Assembly (NCBI RefSeq): GCF_001895005.1
Contig: NZ_BCXH01000004.1
Coordinates: forward strand, 62,001-126,000
Reading direction: 5' to 3'
Length of the DNA stretch: 64,000 bases
Source: Rhodococcus yunnanensis NBRC 103083
GTDB taxonomy: Bacteria > Actinomycetota > Actinomycetes > Mycobacteriales > Mycobacteriaceae
In this document: positions 41,855-51,044 of the stretch, one piece after another
How positions within the stretch are numbered: position 1 is the first letter of the stretch
Layout of the letters: each line of letters begins with the position of its first letter
Notes under the pieces: generated by a model
Databases searched by the model: none
The model's input: the letters and a program-made list of their open reading frames with translations, nothing else
What the model was told of the DNA's origin: nothing
Made by a program: the position numbers and the translations under genes

Positions 41855-44800
41855 ATGACCGTCTCGGCCAGTACAACTGTCCATTTGGTCGGGGACCTGA
41901 CAATTCGATGTGGAACGAGGGTGGTAGACCCGCGGACGATCGGTGGACCGCGATGCTCGGAGGTGCTTGCGTACCTCGTCGTTCATCGTCGGAGCGACGT
42001 GACGCTGGATGAATTGGCGTCCGTGATCTGGCCGGAGAATCGGCCGAAGTCGTGGAACGCAGCTGTGCGGAGCGTGATCTCGAAGGTGCGGCAGGCGCTG
42101 GAGGCAGCCTCCGTGTCGGGGGACAGCGTCAGGTCGCGTCGTGGGTATGTGCAGTTAGTGCTTCCCAGTTCGGTCACGGTGGATCTCGACGTCGTCCGCG
42201 AATCATGCCGGCCCGGAATCGAACCGATTCGAACTCGGGCGGACAGGGCGCACGACGCACACCGCCTACTCGCCGGTACCGTCCTGCGCGGTATGACAGG
42301 GGCGTGGGCCGACGACGTCCGGACCGAGTTCGAGTCCCTGCGAATCCGAGCACTCGACGTCGACGCCGCGGCCTCGATCGAACTGAAGGCGTTCGATCGT
42401 GCAGTCGGTTCTGCGGAGGCGCTCATCAGCCTCGACCCGTTGCACGAACGTGCCTATCGACACGCGATGCGCGGTTACATCGGATTGGGCGATCGTGCCC
42501 AGGCGCTCGACGTCGCCGCACGTTGCCGACGAGTACTGTCCATCGAACTCGGCATCGATCCGTCGGCAGAGACCGAAGAGCTGTTCCTGGACACACTTCG
42601 TCACCAGGTCCCGTCGCACTTCGGTCGGTCGGTGGCCGAGAGTCGACTCCCCCGAAACCGACGCTCGCCGATCGGGAGGGCACCGCAACTCGACGCCCTG
42701 GACACAGCATTCGCCGCGGCGGCGGATGGGGCGGGTCAATTCGTCGTGGTGACGGGGGACGCAGGCACCGGTAAGACAACCCTCGTTCTCGAAGCCCTCC
42801 GCCGCGCGCAGGGCCGCAACCTGGACGTGCTGTTCGGTCGATGCAGCGAAGATGCACTGGTCGCCTTCGAACCGTTCGTTGAAGCCGCCGGTCGCGAACT
42901 GGACGTGATGGGCGCCGCGAAGGCCAGAGAGTGGTTGGAGGAGAACGGCTCCGATATCCTTCGGCTGGTCCCCGGTGCGGCGAACCGCTTTCGGGACCTG
43001 ATGCCCGACGAGTCGGCCGGTGACGACCGAGCGACGGTGGTGACTGCGGTCCACCGCTGGCTGACCGGTCCCAGTCGATCGGCGCCCACGGTCATCGTGA
43101 TCGATGATGTGCAATGGGCATCGAGCACCACGCACGCACTCCTTCGCTACCTCGTACAAGCAGGCGTGACGAGCACGGTCTGCATCGTGGTCACCGTACG
43201 GGCCCAGTCCTTGCTGGATCCGGAGGTCAACAAGACTCTCAACACCGCCACGCGTCTCGGTGCCATCCATCGGATTGTGTTGGGAGAGCTCGACGTCGAA
43301 CATGTGCGCGAGTTGGTTGCGATCCACAACTCGTCGCTCGATCCGGGTGCATTACACCATCGCACCGGTGGTCACCCGCTGTTCGTCTCCTCGATCCTCG
43401 AAGAGGCAGAGTCGATGTCCGACGGAGCCGCGCCCACATCCATTCTGGAATACGTTCGCCGAGTGGAACACTCTCTCAGTGAGAGCGCGCGATCGCTTCT
43501 GCAATTGATCGCGGTGACAGGACTTTCGACCTCCCGACGCGTCCTGCGCCGGGCATCACCGGAAGTCGACGACGCCGAATTCTTCGAGGCAGTGGACGAA
43601 TTGGTGCATGCTCGCATGGTCAGCGTGGATGGGGACTCCGGCCGGCTTCCCGCAGTCACCCACGATCGCTACCCCGAAGGAGGGTCGTTCGACGACGACT
43701 CGATCGCGCTGCGGCATCCGTTGGTTCAGGAAGTCGTCTACTCCGGAATCGCGCACGGCAGGCGATCGGCGCTGCACTCGATCGTCGGTGACGCGTATGC
43801 CGATCCGCGGGACAGTGGAGACACCGAAACCGTTGCGCGCATTGCCTATCACTTCAGTCGTGGGTTGTCGGGTGATCAGCCGCGGGCCCGGTTGTACGCG
43901 CAGTTGGCCGGCGACAGCGCGTTCACCCTCGGGGCCTACGAGGATGCTCTCGTGCATTACACCCACGCCGTCGACCCGAGCGCGGACCCCGACAACGCCT
44001 GGCAGCAATGTCGGGCGTTGATCGGCCTCGGCCGTGCTCGTCGTGCGATACGGGATCCCGAGGCTCGTGCTTCGGCGCTGTCGGCTTTGGCCATAGCAGG
44101 CAGGCTCGGGGATCGTGGGCTGCAAGTCGAGGCGGTACTGGCCAGTGAACGTCACGGCATGATGTTCGTGCAGCACTACTCCGCCGATGAAGAGCGGGTG
44201 GCGATCATCGAAGCCATCTGCGGAGACATGGTTCGACTGCGGCAAGGAGATACAGCGGAGTACGCAATCCTGCTGTCTCAGATCGGTATCGAGCATGCGT
44301 GGGATGCCGACTACGCGAGGAGCGCGCAGCGCATCACCCGAGCCGCCGACATTGCCAGAAGTCTCGGCGACGGCCCTTTGCTTGCCCGGGTGAGTGTCGC
44401 TGCGCTGATCGGATTGCGGGTGCCTCACAGCAGCGATGTCACGTCCGTCGCCCTCCAGGATCTCGACAACTTGATCACTGCGCGCGCCGAGGTTCTACGA
44501 GATGTGACGACGACGGTGTGGCTGATGCGAGCGCGGCTCGAAGCGGGAGATCTGGCCGGGGCAAGCGCGACTCTCGACACCATCACCGATGCTCACATCG
44601 ACGGTGATCCCGAACTGGAATGGTTGACGAACTACGGTCGGATGGGGTTGGATCTGGCTGCTGGACAGCTGATTCGGAGCGAAGCGCATTTGGCGCGAAT
44701 ACGATCGATTCCGCCTTCTCCCACCGACCTCGGCTATTACGGGCGACTACTGCCCGCGGTCACCGCTCTCGGCACGCTGCGGGGGGACCTGCAGGAGATC

Positions 44801-45355
44801 GTGAACCAATCGGACTCCATGGCAGCCAATTTCGACGCCAACTCGGCCCTGCGCCCGGCGCTGGCCGTCGCGTTCGTCGATGTCGGAGATCGAGCCGGCG
44901 CAGCAGAACTGTTGGATTGGTACACCCCGGAGCGTGTGAGCCGGATCCCGATCGATCCGATGTGGTTGTCCACACTCACTCTCATCGGCCGGGCCGCAGC
45001 CCAGTTGTCGTACGCCGACCTCTGCCGACTCGTCTACTCACAGCTGAGCGATCACGCGGATTGCACGGTGTTGACGTGGGCCAGCATCTACGGCGTCGTG
45101 CATCATCATCTTGCGCATCTCGCACTGGGTTTCGGAGACCTCGCTCGGGCCGAGTACCACGTCACCGACGCGGTACAGATGCACTGCGACAGGGGATTTG
45201 CCGCGTGGGCACTCGAGTCGGAACTCCTCGGCCTCCAGATCGCACTCGCCCGAGGCGCAGGCCTCGACCCGGCCCGAGTCGAGGACATCCGTTGCCGTGC
45301 ACAGGCCATCGGAGCAACCGCGACCACGCGCAGGCTCGACTCGTTGATGTCGTGA
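41855..45355 (+). CDS. BTAD/AAA transcriptional regulator (1166 aa)
   Basis: AfsR/SARP-related large regulator. The N-terminal winged-helix segment contains RSDVTLDELASVIWPENRPK and WNAAVRSVISKVRQAL. The bacterial transcriptional activation (BTAD) domain follows (LISLDPLHERAYRHAMRGYI, ALDVAARCRRVLSIELGIDP). Next is an AAA/NB-ARC-type ATPase with Walker A TGDAGTGKTTLVLEALRRA, Walker B VIVIDDVQWASSTTHALLRY and the GGHPLF motif. The C-terminal ~550 residues are TPR-like helical repeats. The ATG at 41855 (MTVSAST) is preferred to 41792. Expected ATP-dependent activator; targets unknown, with the adjacent secreted genes as candidates. Confidence 0.88.
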   Translation: MTVSASTTVHLVGDLTIRCGTRVVDPRTIGGPRCSEVLAYLVVHRRSDVTLDELASVIWPENRPKSWNAAVRSVISKVRQALEAASVSGDSVRSRRGYVQLVLPSSVTVDLDVVRESCRPGIEPIRTRADRAHDAHRLLAGTVLRGMTGAWADDVRTEFESLRIRALDVDAAASIELKAFDRAVGSAEALISLDPLHERAYRHAMRGYIGLGDRAQALDVAARCRRVLSIELGIDPSAETEELFLDTLRHQVPSHFGRSVAESRLPRNRRSPIGRAPQLDALDTAFAAAADGAGQFVVVTGDAGTGKTTLVLEALRRAQGRNLDVLFGRCSEDALVAFEPFVEAAGRELDVMGAAKAREWLEENGSDILRLVPGAANRFRDLMPDESAGDDRATVVTAVHRWLTGPSRSAPTVIVIDDVQWASSTTHALLRYLVQAGVTSTVCIVVTVRAQSLLDPEVNKTLNTATRLGAIHRIVLGELDVEHVRELVAIHNSSLDPGALHHRTGGHPLFVSSILEEAESMSDGAAPTSILEYVRRVEHSLSESARSLLQLIAVTGLSTSRRVLRRASPEVDDAEFFEAVDELVHARMVSVDGDSGRLPAVTHDRYPEGGSFDDDSIALRHPLVQEVVYSGIAHGRRSALHSIVGDAYADPRDSGDTETVARIAYHFSRGLSGDQPRARLYAQLAGDSAFTLGAYEDALVHYTHAVDPSADPDNAWQQCRALIGLGRARRAIRDPEARASALSALAIAGRLGDRGLQVEAVLASERHGMMFVQHYSADEERVAIIEAICGDMVRLRQGDTAEYAILLSQIGIEHAWDADYARSAQRITRAADIARSLGDGPLLARVSVAALIGLRVPHSSDVTSVALQDLDNLITARAEVLRDVTTTVWLMRARLEAGDLAGASATLDTITDAHIDGDPELEWLTNYGRMGLDLAAGQLIRSEAHLARIRSIPPSPTDLGYYGRLLPAVTALGTLRGDLQEIVNQSDSMAANFDANSALRPALAVAFVDVGDRAGAAELLDWYTPERVSRIPIDPMWLSTLTLIGRAAAQLSYADLCRLVYSQLSDHADCTVLTWASIYGVVHHHLAHLALGFGDLARAEYHVTDAVQMHCDRGFAAWALESELLGLQIALARGAGLDPARVEDIRCRAQAIGATATTRRLDSLMS

Positions 45356-45381
45356 GCTGACCCTCGCGGCGCCGCTCGAGC

Positions 45382-45861
45382 TCAGATCTGCCGAGCCAGC
45401 ATACCGAGATCGCGCACACTCTCCGCAGTCTCGACGATGGTCGTCTCGACCGGCCGCGGCCGCCACCCGAGCTCACGCTTGGCCCGGTCGTTGTGGATGG
45501 TCAGCGGCGTCGGGTCGTCGCCGGGTACTTCGTGCGTCGGGACGCGAGAGGCGAGAGCACCGAGGCGTTCGCGGAGAACGTTCGCAACTCCGAGGAACGA
45601 GATCGTCGGCCCGTCCGCGAGTGCGAGGTACCGCTTCCCGGCCGCCTCGGGGGTGGTCATCGCAGTGATGTGGAGTTCGGCGACGTCACGGACGTCGGCG
45701 ATTCCGAACAGCTGCTTCGGGGCGGACTCCATCGTGCCGTCGAGCATGGCCACGAATAGTTCCAGGGACGACCGCGCCGCAGTGGTGAGCGTGGGACCAG
45801 CAATCCACGTGGGGTTGATGACGACGAGTTCGGTTCCCGATCCTTCGTGTTCGATGAAGGC
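45382..45861 (-). pseudogene. NAD-dependent epimerase/dehydratase, 3' half of split gene
   Basis: The complement from 45861 reads AFIEHEGSGTELVVINPTWI, AGPTL..., VRDVAELHITAMTTPEAAGK, and NDRAKRELGWRPRPVETTIV, the C-terminal half of an extended SDR. The 5' half is at 55372-55723 on the same strand, ending AERAAWDF. Joined across the element, they give the expected family sequence AAWDFIEHEG in frame. The reading frame continues rightward into element DNA, which has no coding character for this family. It has no start of its own. Confidence 0.85.
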
Positions 45862-46349
45862 GGCTTCTCTTGGGGTCCGACCTTCCCGCGTGCTCAATCT
45901 CGTATTTCTCCGCAGCTCAGGTCTTGCCCAGGTGGACTGTAGCCGTGAAACAGGTGTTGCACGAAGAGCGATCACGTTCCGTCCGACTGATGTCGCCGCG
46001 GCGATTCGGCGCAAGCTGTCGCGATCCACCGAGGGCTTCAGGTACACGTCGAAAAAGCGGGCCGCGGCTTCCCTCCGCGACCCGCTAACCGATCATATCG
46101 AAAATCGAACATACGTGCGAGCAAGAAGCAGGAGGCGCCGGTCCACCTGAAACGAACTTGATCAACCGAATGGCGTGCTGCGGATCACCGAGTTGCGCAG
46201 GACGCGAAGAACGACCCTACGTGTGCCGCCAACCGGTGACCACGTCGACCCACATCAAGAGTCTCGCCTGTACGTCACCCGGCGCTCAGAAAATATTGAG
46301 CCGCCGAGGTTGACGCATAGTAATTGGTCAAGCCGTGCCACTACCACCG
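45862..46349. other. left end of the element, non-coding
   Basis: No gene is supported in this 488-bp stretch. Open frames here are extensions of the epimerase fragment or shadows. It contains the left terminal repeat near 45864. Confidence 0.4.
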
Positions 46350-46619
46350 TCAACGTCCCGGAATGATCAGACATAGCTGGCTTTCCTGCGGCGCCTGATC
46401 ACCCGTCCCTTCGCAACCGCCTAAAGTAGATCCAGGTTGGGCCGGTACTGGTTCGAGTCCGGGCCGGTAATTTTCGGACGTAACTGCATCCGAGTAGCGG
46501 TTGGTTTCGGAGTTTAAGGGCGATGGCGCTGTACGTGGCCATAACAGGACCACCGAAACTCCAACCAAAACAAGAGCGCTCAAACAGAGAACCCATCGCA
46601 CTGTCGTCGACATACTCAT
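46350..46619 (-). CDS. small membrane-anchored protein (89 aa)
   Basis: The ATG at 46619 opens MSMSTTVRWVLCLSALVLVG, a basic/Thr start with one N-terminal hydrophobic helix (about residues 9-27). An extracytoplasmic Ser/Pro-rich tail with two cysteines follows (GGCEGTG, LCLIIPGR). It could be an uncleaved signal anchor or a secreted small protein. It is cargo of the element, leftward, and separated from the next upstream gene by a hairpin. Family unknown. Confidence 0.45.
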   Translation of the reverse strand: MSMSTTVRWVLCLSALVLVGVSVVLLWPRTAPSPLNSETNRYSDAVTSENYRPGLEPVPAQPGSTLGGCEGTGDQAPQESQLCLIIPGR

Positions 46620-46703
46620 CCGAATTCCTACCTACGGCGTTCTAGTCAGCGAGTCCGGGCGATGGAAATCCGCCTAGCCCGCTGTCGATGCGACTGAGTC
46701 ATT

Positions 46704-46728
46704 CAGTCAAATTCCTAGAATTTGACTG
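46704..46728 (-). terminator. 11-bp perfect hairpin after the DUF6924-like gene
   Basis: CAGTCAAATTC (46704-46714) and its exact complement (46718-46728) with a 3-nt loop, beginning 17 bp beyond the stop at 46746. Likely transcription terminator for the leftward gene, in an AT-rich stretch unlike the surrounding chromosome. Confidence 0.6.
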
Positions 46729-46745
46729 CAATCACAATCCAAATT

Positions 46746-47195
46746 CTACTCATAATTGCCAAAACCTTGAAAAACACCGCCATGACCAGTTTCTTCGTAA
46801 AACTCTGAAAAATCCATATTACCTTGAGACAGATTATTTTCTACGGATGCAAGATACTGCGGTGGCACCCGAAAACTCCGTAACTTACTCCGATTATCAA
46901 GGATTCTATTTTCGACCACTAGAATTAGTGAGTCCTTCTCAAGGATCGCCCTCTCGTCGGCAATCAGAACGAAAAAAGGCGGAGGCCCGGCTGATTCCGC
47001 AAGCTCCTCCACCGTGAGACCGGAGAAGGTTTCGTCGTCGACAACTTGCAGATTTGCAGCAGACTCCGTGCCGCTGACGTCAGAGGGTGCCTGCGCTGCT
47101 TCTAACGTGGCCCGCCATGCGTCATCATCTCCAAACCAGGTCCGAACCATCAGCGTGCCGTACCCATTTGGAGCAGGAAGCTGTCGAGACATCAA
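46746..47195 (-). CDS. DUF6924-like protein (149 aa)
   Basis: Acidic cytoplasmic protein. Family-like blocks: GTLMVRTWFGDDDAWRATLE (TDFSDDxAW type), VVDDETFSGLTVEELAESAG, PFFVLIADERAI, SLILVVENRI, and the diagnostic RVPPQYLASVENNLSQGNMD followed by FSEFYEE and GVFQGF. No catalytic residues are obvious and the function is unknown. Codon use and GC are markedly lower than in neighbouring genes. It sits near the secreted nuclease gene, so an immunity or modulator role is possible but unproven. Confidence 0.65.
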   Translation of the reverse strand: MMSRQLPAPNGYGTLMVRTWFGDDDAWRATLEAAQAPSDVSGTESAANLQVVDDETFSGLTVEELAESAGPPPFFVLIADERAILEKDSLILVVENRILDNRSKLRSFRVPPQYLASVENNLSQGNMDFSEFYEETGHGGVFQGFGNYE

Positions 47196-47255
47196 TACAC
47201 CTAACTTGACGTTGAAAGTTGAGCGTAACCACTCAGGAGTGAAACTATCGTCCCT

Positions 47256-47672
47256 ATGGTCATTCGTAGACAGTACGCGTTCGCAACCGGTCTAATGACC
47301 TCCGCGGTAGCTTTGGCCATGTCCGGGTGTACCAGCGCAGCGGAGGAGGTGGTTGTCATCAACCCCGCACAGCCGACGATCCAGGCGCCCAGCAGCGCTA
47401 CTGCGCCGAGGGCCGCGGACCTGCATGCCGTGTTGGAAAACAGCGAGTTCCGGTCCCGCCTTACCTCAACTCGGTGGCAAACATTCATTATCGACGAGTT
47501 GGCCACAGTAGCGCGAGAGCAGTGTACGCGGGCATCCGAGGGGGCCTCCGCCCCGGACATTCGCGAGCAAATCCGCAGCCATCCGGGAGGAAACGATGCG
47601 GAGGTGGAAGATTTCTTCGCGGCTGCGATTAAATCCTATTGCCCTGATCTCTATCCAGAGCTCATCGAATGA
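47256..47672 (+). CDS. small lipoprotein (138 aa)
   Basis: The signal peptide ends in lipobox MSGC (AVALAMSGCTSAAEE). The mature part has a Pro/Ala-rich spacer (PAQPTIQAPSSATAPRAADL) and then a helical domain with two cysteines (REQCTRASEG, SYCPDLYP) resembling small DUF732-type secreted domains. The start at 47256 is ATG. It is convergent with the nuclease gene; a 12-bp inverted repeat lies between their ends. As an envelope-anchored protein encoded beside an exported nuclease it is a second candidate for a protective partner. Confidence 0.6.
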   Translation: MVIRRQYAFATGLMTSAVALAMSGCTSAAEEVVVINPAQPTIQAPSSATAPRAADLHAVLENSEFRSRLTSTRWQTFIIDELATVAREQCTRASEGASAPDIREQIRSHPGGNDAEVEDFFAAAIKSYCPDLYPELIE

Positions 47673-47709
47673 CATCTGCTGGGCAGACGGTTGATGCTCC
47701 AGTAGGCGG

Positions 47710-47775
47710 AGGCGACCTCCACCATTTCCCTCTCAGCCAGCAATTTACCTGACTGGTAGGTGATGGAGGTCGCCT
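47710..47775. terminator. 12-bp inverted repeat between convergent genes
   Basis: AGGCGACCTCCA (47710-47721) and its exact complement (47764-47775) with a 42-nt spacer, between the lipoprotein stop (47672) and the nuclease stop (47866). Likely a bidirectional terminator, though the long loop makes it weak. Confidence 0.45.
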
Positions 47776-47865
47776 GCTCACATTCTCCGGTTGATCATTT
47801 CTACAGGCAAATGGCGCGGCCCTGAGTCTCGGCCAGAGCCGGTGGTGTGGGTCACACCTCCCCGT

Positions 47866-50286
47866 TCACCAGGAGAATGTGCCGTCTTCACGCTGCGCCA
47901 TCACAAAGAACGCATCGCCGTCCAACAGCCTCATCATGTTGTACGCCGCGCTCATTTTCCCGCCCTGGCTGTCATTTGCGGACTTCAGCACCGTTCGTGT
48001 CGAGTAGTTGCTCGAAAGCGATGCGCCTTGGTAAGTGCTAGCCATTGGGTATTCGTCGCAACTGAAAGGCGCTCCAGGTGGGTTAGGGCAGGCGGTGTTG
48101 CGGTTCGCGTCGATCGTAGTCTCGTCGGTAAGGCGCGTCAGGGGACTGTTGGGAAATGCGCCGGGGTTACCAGGAAGATCGGTCTGGGCATCGAAAACAT
48201 GTTCTGAAACCGTCTTGATGGTGGGATTAGTCAATGGGCTGAACAAAACGCCGGCAAATGCCTTGTTGTTGACGCAAGCGGCGCCGACATTCATCGTGTC
48301 GCAACGACCTTCGAGGTCATCGAATTCAGCAGACCATGGCGTAGCAGGACCGTGCAGCATTTTTGCTCCGATCAACCCACGCATCTGGTAGACCTCTCCG
48401 CGTGCGCCCGCAGCGCTATCGACCAGTTTTTGGTCCCATGTAACTTCCGTGATGTCGCCGACTTGAAGTTTATGTGTGTCGCCGTTGCCTCCCCCAGTGG
48501 TTTCGCACAACTGGCTGGATTCACATCCCGTTGACAAAATGAAGTCCGTAGGTTTCGCGAGCATGGAGCCTTGGGCGTAGGTAGCTTCGATGCGCGTACC
48601 CAGCTTCCATGAAGGAATGTTCTGGTTTCCAAAATTGGTTGCTGCGGTGAAGATAGACCAATTCGCTGCCTTGTAGAGGACGTGTCCGGTCTCGTAGCGC
48701 CTACCGTTGACGGTTTCGTAGCGAGTGACCTTACCGTCATAGTTTGCGCACGAAATTGTGCGTTCGATGTTCTTCATGCCGCTCTCGATGCAAACCGAGG
48801 GCTGCCCGGGAATGTCGGCTCGTCTGGCCTGTGATCCGGGGTTGTCATCGTCGTAGATGGGAATGAGGTCTCGCGATGTAGGCATACCCTCTGCGAGAGT
48901 TTCCTGCATCGTAACTTCGTACTCAGTTCGGCCTGCTACCTCTTCGAGCGGTGGCCAACTGATCTTGCCGTTCTGAAAGTTTTGCTCGAACGTGCCTGGA
49001 CCGGTATCGGCTTGATCGCCGGTGGGGTATCCGTGGATTCCCTGCTCGTAGCCTTCTGAGGCCCACAGGTCGAGGATGGGCAGTGTTACCGGATGGGCAC
49101 CGTGGCTTGGATGCCAATAGATGACGCCGTTCTGGAACCGTGCCATCTGCCCCTGACTGTTGGGGAGCGATCGTTTGTGGTCTTCGGTGATATATCCGAG
49201 GAAGCTGCTGCCGGGTGTGAGTCCGCCGACGGAGTTGTATTTGTCGCGTAGTGGACCGTTCTGGATGGCGGAGCCGATGGCGTTCTGGAAGGCCACGTAG
49301 ATTGCGCCCTGCTGGAATTCTTGTCGGCGTCCACCATCGGGAAGCACGATTTCGTCGGTGGTGGGGTACTTCAGCCATCCGGCTTCGTACTGGTGGTTGC
49401 CCCAGCGGTTAAGGAAGCTGTTGACGACTGGGTGTGCGCCGCTTGCCTGGGACCAGTAGATGGGGCCGTTGAGGAACGTAACGCGTTCACCGGTATTGCC
49501 GGGATTGACGATGTTTCCACTGGACGGGTAGGACAAGAAGCTTCCCGGGCCGCCGAGGGAATCGTACTTGGCTTTGATTTCACCGCACACGTTGTACCAG
49601 GACGGCCAGTAAATCTGGCAGGCCGTCGCGTTTCGAGACATCCTGAGGCGTGCTTCGGCGACCTCGGCCTTGTCAGCGTCTTCCTTGGTGAACGGGGCCG
49701 GGACTTCTTCCCGGTCCGAGCGCATCTGTCCAGGGACGATTGTGGCCTTAGGATTCTCGGTCGGAGTCCAGTCGGGATCCGGTTCTGCGGTTTTCGACGA
49801 CAGTTCTTCGTCAGTCGGGGCGACCGGTTCGTCCGCGGCTGGCGCCGGCAGAGGGGTCAGAGCAGGCGACTCCACGTTATCTAGTGCTGGAGCCTGTTCC
49901 ACTGTCGGAGCGGTCGACTCAGCGGTCTGCGCAGGTGCTGCAATTGAAGTGGTTTCTTGCGGCATGGCCGGGACAGTGTCGCATGTCGGCGGCACAACAG
50001 CAGTAATAATCGGCGCCGTTGTGGTCGGTGAAGCAGTCGGTGTAGTCGTCGGCACTGTGGTCGATGCCGCCGCACAGGGATCAACCATCGCGGGTGCGAG
50101 TTCGGAGGGCGCCGCATCAGGAACACCCGACGGCGTCGGCACAGGAATTGTCGACGGCTGCGCTAGAGCACCCGCCGTGCCGGAGATCAACATCAGCGCT
50201 ACGGCACTCACCGTAACCAGCGACCGAGATGTCGAGCGAAATCGTCTCCTACGCAGCGACGCAGGAGGTTTCAGAGAAATCGTCAT
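47866..50286 (-). CDS. secreted LGFP-repeat protein with C-terminal NucA/NucB DNase domain (806 aa)
   Basis: N-terminal signal peptide (SRSLVTVSAVALMLISGTAG, cleavage near ALAQ). A long Thr/Pro/Ala-rich linker follows (to about residue 200). Then come about four LGFP repeats: YDSLGGPGSFLSYPSSGNIV, NGPIYWSQASGAHPV, AGWLKYPTTDEIVLPDGGR and NSVGGLTPGSSFLGYITEDH. LGFP repeats bind the cell envelope of mycolic-acid bacteria. The last ~110 residues carry NRNTACPNPPGAPFSCDEYP followed by MASTYQGA, and LDGDAFFV near the end. The CDEYP-x-AST box is the NucA/NucB nuclease signature. The region between is unassigned. It is probably an exported, surface-bound DNase toxin or scavenging enzyme. SD AAGGAAG precedes the ATG. 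Confidence 0.85.
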   Translation of the reverse strand: MTISLKPPASLRRRRFRSTSRSLVTVSAVALMLISGTAGALAQPSTIPVPTPSGVPDAAPSELAPAMVDPCAAASTTVPTTTPTASPTTTAPIITAVVPPTCDTVPAMPQETTSIAAPAQTAESTAPTVEQAPALDNVESPALTPLPAPAADEPVAPTDEELSSKTAEPDPDWTPTENPKATIVPGQMRSDREEVPAPFTKEDADKAEVAEARLRMSRNATACQIYWPSWYNVCGEIKAKYDSLGGPGSFLSYPSSGNIVNPGNTGERVTFLNGPIYWSQASGAHPVVNSFLNRWGNHQYEAGWLKYPTTDEIVLPDGGRRQEFQQGAIYVAFQNAIGSAIQNGPLRDKYNSVGGLTPGSSFLGYITEDHKRSLPNSQGQMARFQNGVIYWHPSHGAHPVTLPILDLWASEGYEQGIHGYPTGDQADTGPGTFEQNFQNGKISWPPLEEVAGRTEYEVTMQETLAEGMPTSRDLIPIYDDDNPGSQARRADIPGQPSVCIESGMKNIERTISCANYDGKVTRYETVNGRRYETGHVLYKAANWSIFTAATNFGNQNIPSWKLGTRIEATYAQGSMLAKPTDFILSTGCESSQLCETTGGGNGDTHKLQVGDITEVTWDQKLVDSAAGARGEVYQMRGLIGAKMLHGPATPWSAEFDDLEGRCDTMNVGAACVNNKAFAGVLFSPLTNPTIKTVSEHVFDAQTDLPGNPGAFPNSPLTRLTDETTIDANRNTACPNPPGAPFSCDEYPMASTYQGASLSSNYSTRTVLKSANDSQGGKMSAAYNMMRLLDGDAFFVMAQREDGTFSW

Positions 50287-50665
50287 GAACTTCCTTCAGA
50301 GTGAAGTGATCGATTCCAAACCAGGAACCGCAGACAGCATCTTCACTGAAACCTCACAGGTTCACAACAGAAACCAAAAACACATTTCGGCCAAAACCGT
50401 CAAAACGCAAGAACAGCGGCTAGGTTAAAAACCGTCCTTCTGGTTTGTATTGGACGAGTCCAGGATCCGCCTTGTTTATTGGCGGTAAAGCACTGCAACT
50501 CAACGCTTTTCGAGATTAGAAGTGTCGCAAGTCACAGGAGGGTCGGGTGCAACACCTGCGCAGTGCGCTGATACCGTTCCGCCCTGAGCCATCCAGCTCG
50601 ATATCCACGGACGCTATGTGCGTCGGAACCGTAACGGTGAAACCCCCTCGTAGAACGGATGTTTC
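50287..50665. other. divergent promoter region of the two LGFP genes
   Basis: No gene in 379 bp. The first ~150 bp beside the nuclease gene are A-rich, and a short CCGCC...GGCGG dyad lies near 50468-50486. Both LGFP genes must be transcribed from here. Confidence 0.4.
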
Positions 50666-51013
50666 ATGCCCAGATCAGTTTTTCGCCACGCAGTCCGCAC
50701 CCTTGTCGTCGCGGGTACCCTCGGCGGGGCTGCCCTGACGGGGTTAGGTTCAGCACAAGCTGAACCCACACCCGCACCCGCGTTCGGATCGGCAGCCGTA
50801 GTTCCGGCAGCTGCAGATTGCCAAACTTTCTGGCCGTCGGTTCACAAGGTGTGCGGTGAAATCCGTGATCTCTACGTCAGCCTCGGTGGGCCCACCAGCG
50901 CGCTGTCCTTTCCTGCCGGACCTGAGGTCACCAACCCGGACGGCAGCAAGTACAGCACCTTCCTGGGCGGAACCATCTACTGGTCACCGTCCACCGGTGC
51001 ATACGTCGGCTGA
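50666..51013 (+). CDS. short secreted LGFP-repeat protein (115 aa)
   Basis: A signal peptide (RHAVRTLVVAGTLGGAALTG... SAQAEP) is followed by a single LGFP unit: CQTFWPSVHKVCGEIRDLYV, SLGGPTSALSFPAGPEVT, GGTIYWSPSTGAYVG. This is nearly the same as the first unit of the 806-aa protein, including the two cysteines and the YWS end. It has no effector domain. It looks like a stand-alone envelope-binding unit derived from the nuclease gene, or an anchor or competitor for it. It is divergent from the nuclease gene and convergent with the TnpC-like gene. Confidence 0.8.
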   Translation: MPRSVFRHAVRTLVVAGTLGGAALTGLGSAQAEPTPAPAFGSAAVVPAAADCQTFWPSVHKVCGEIRDLYVSLGGPTSALSFPAGPEVTNPDGSKYSTFLGGTIYWSPSTGAYVG

Positions 51014-51044
51014 CCAATAGTCAAAACCCATATCTGCAGGCGAT

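Noticed and set aside
46440..46475. T-arm-like sequence GGTTCGAGTCC suggesting another tRNA footprint
   Set aside because: No acceptor or anticodon arm around it; it is coding sequence of the 89-aa protein on the other strand.
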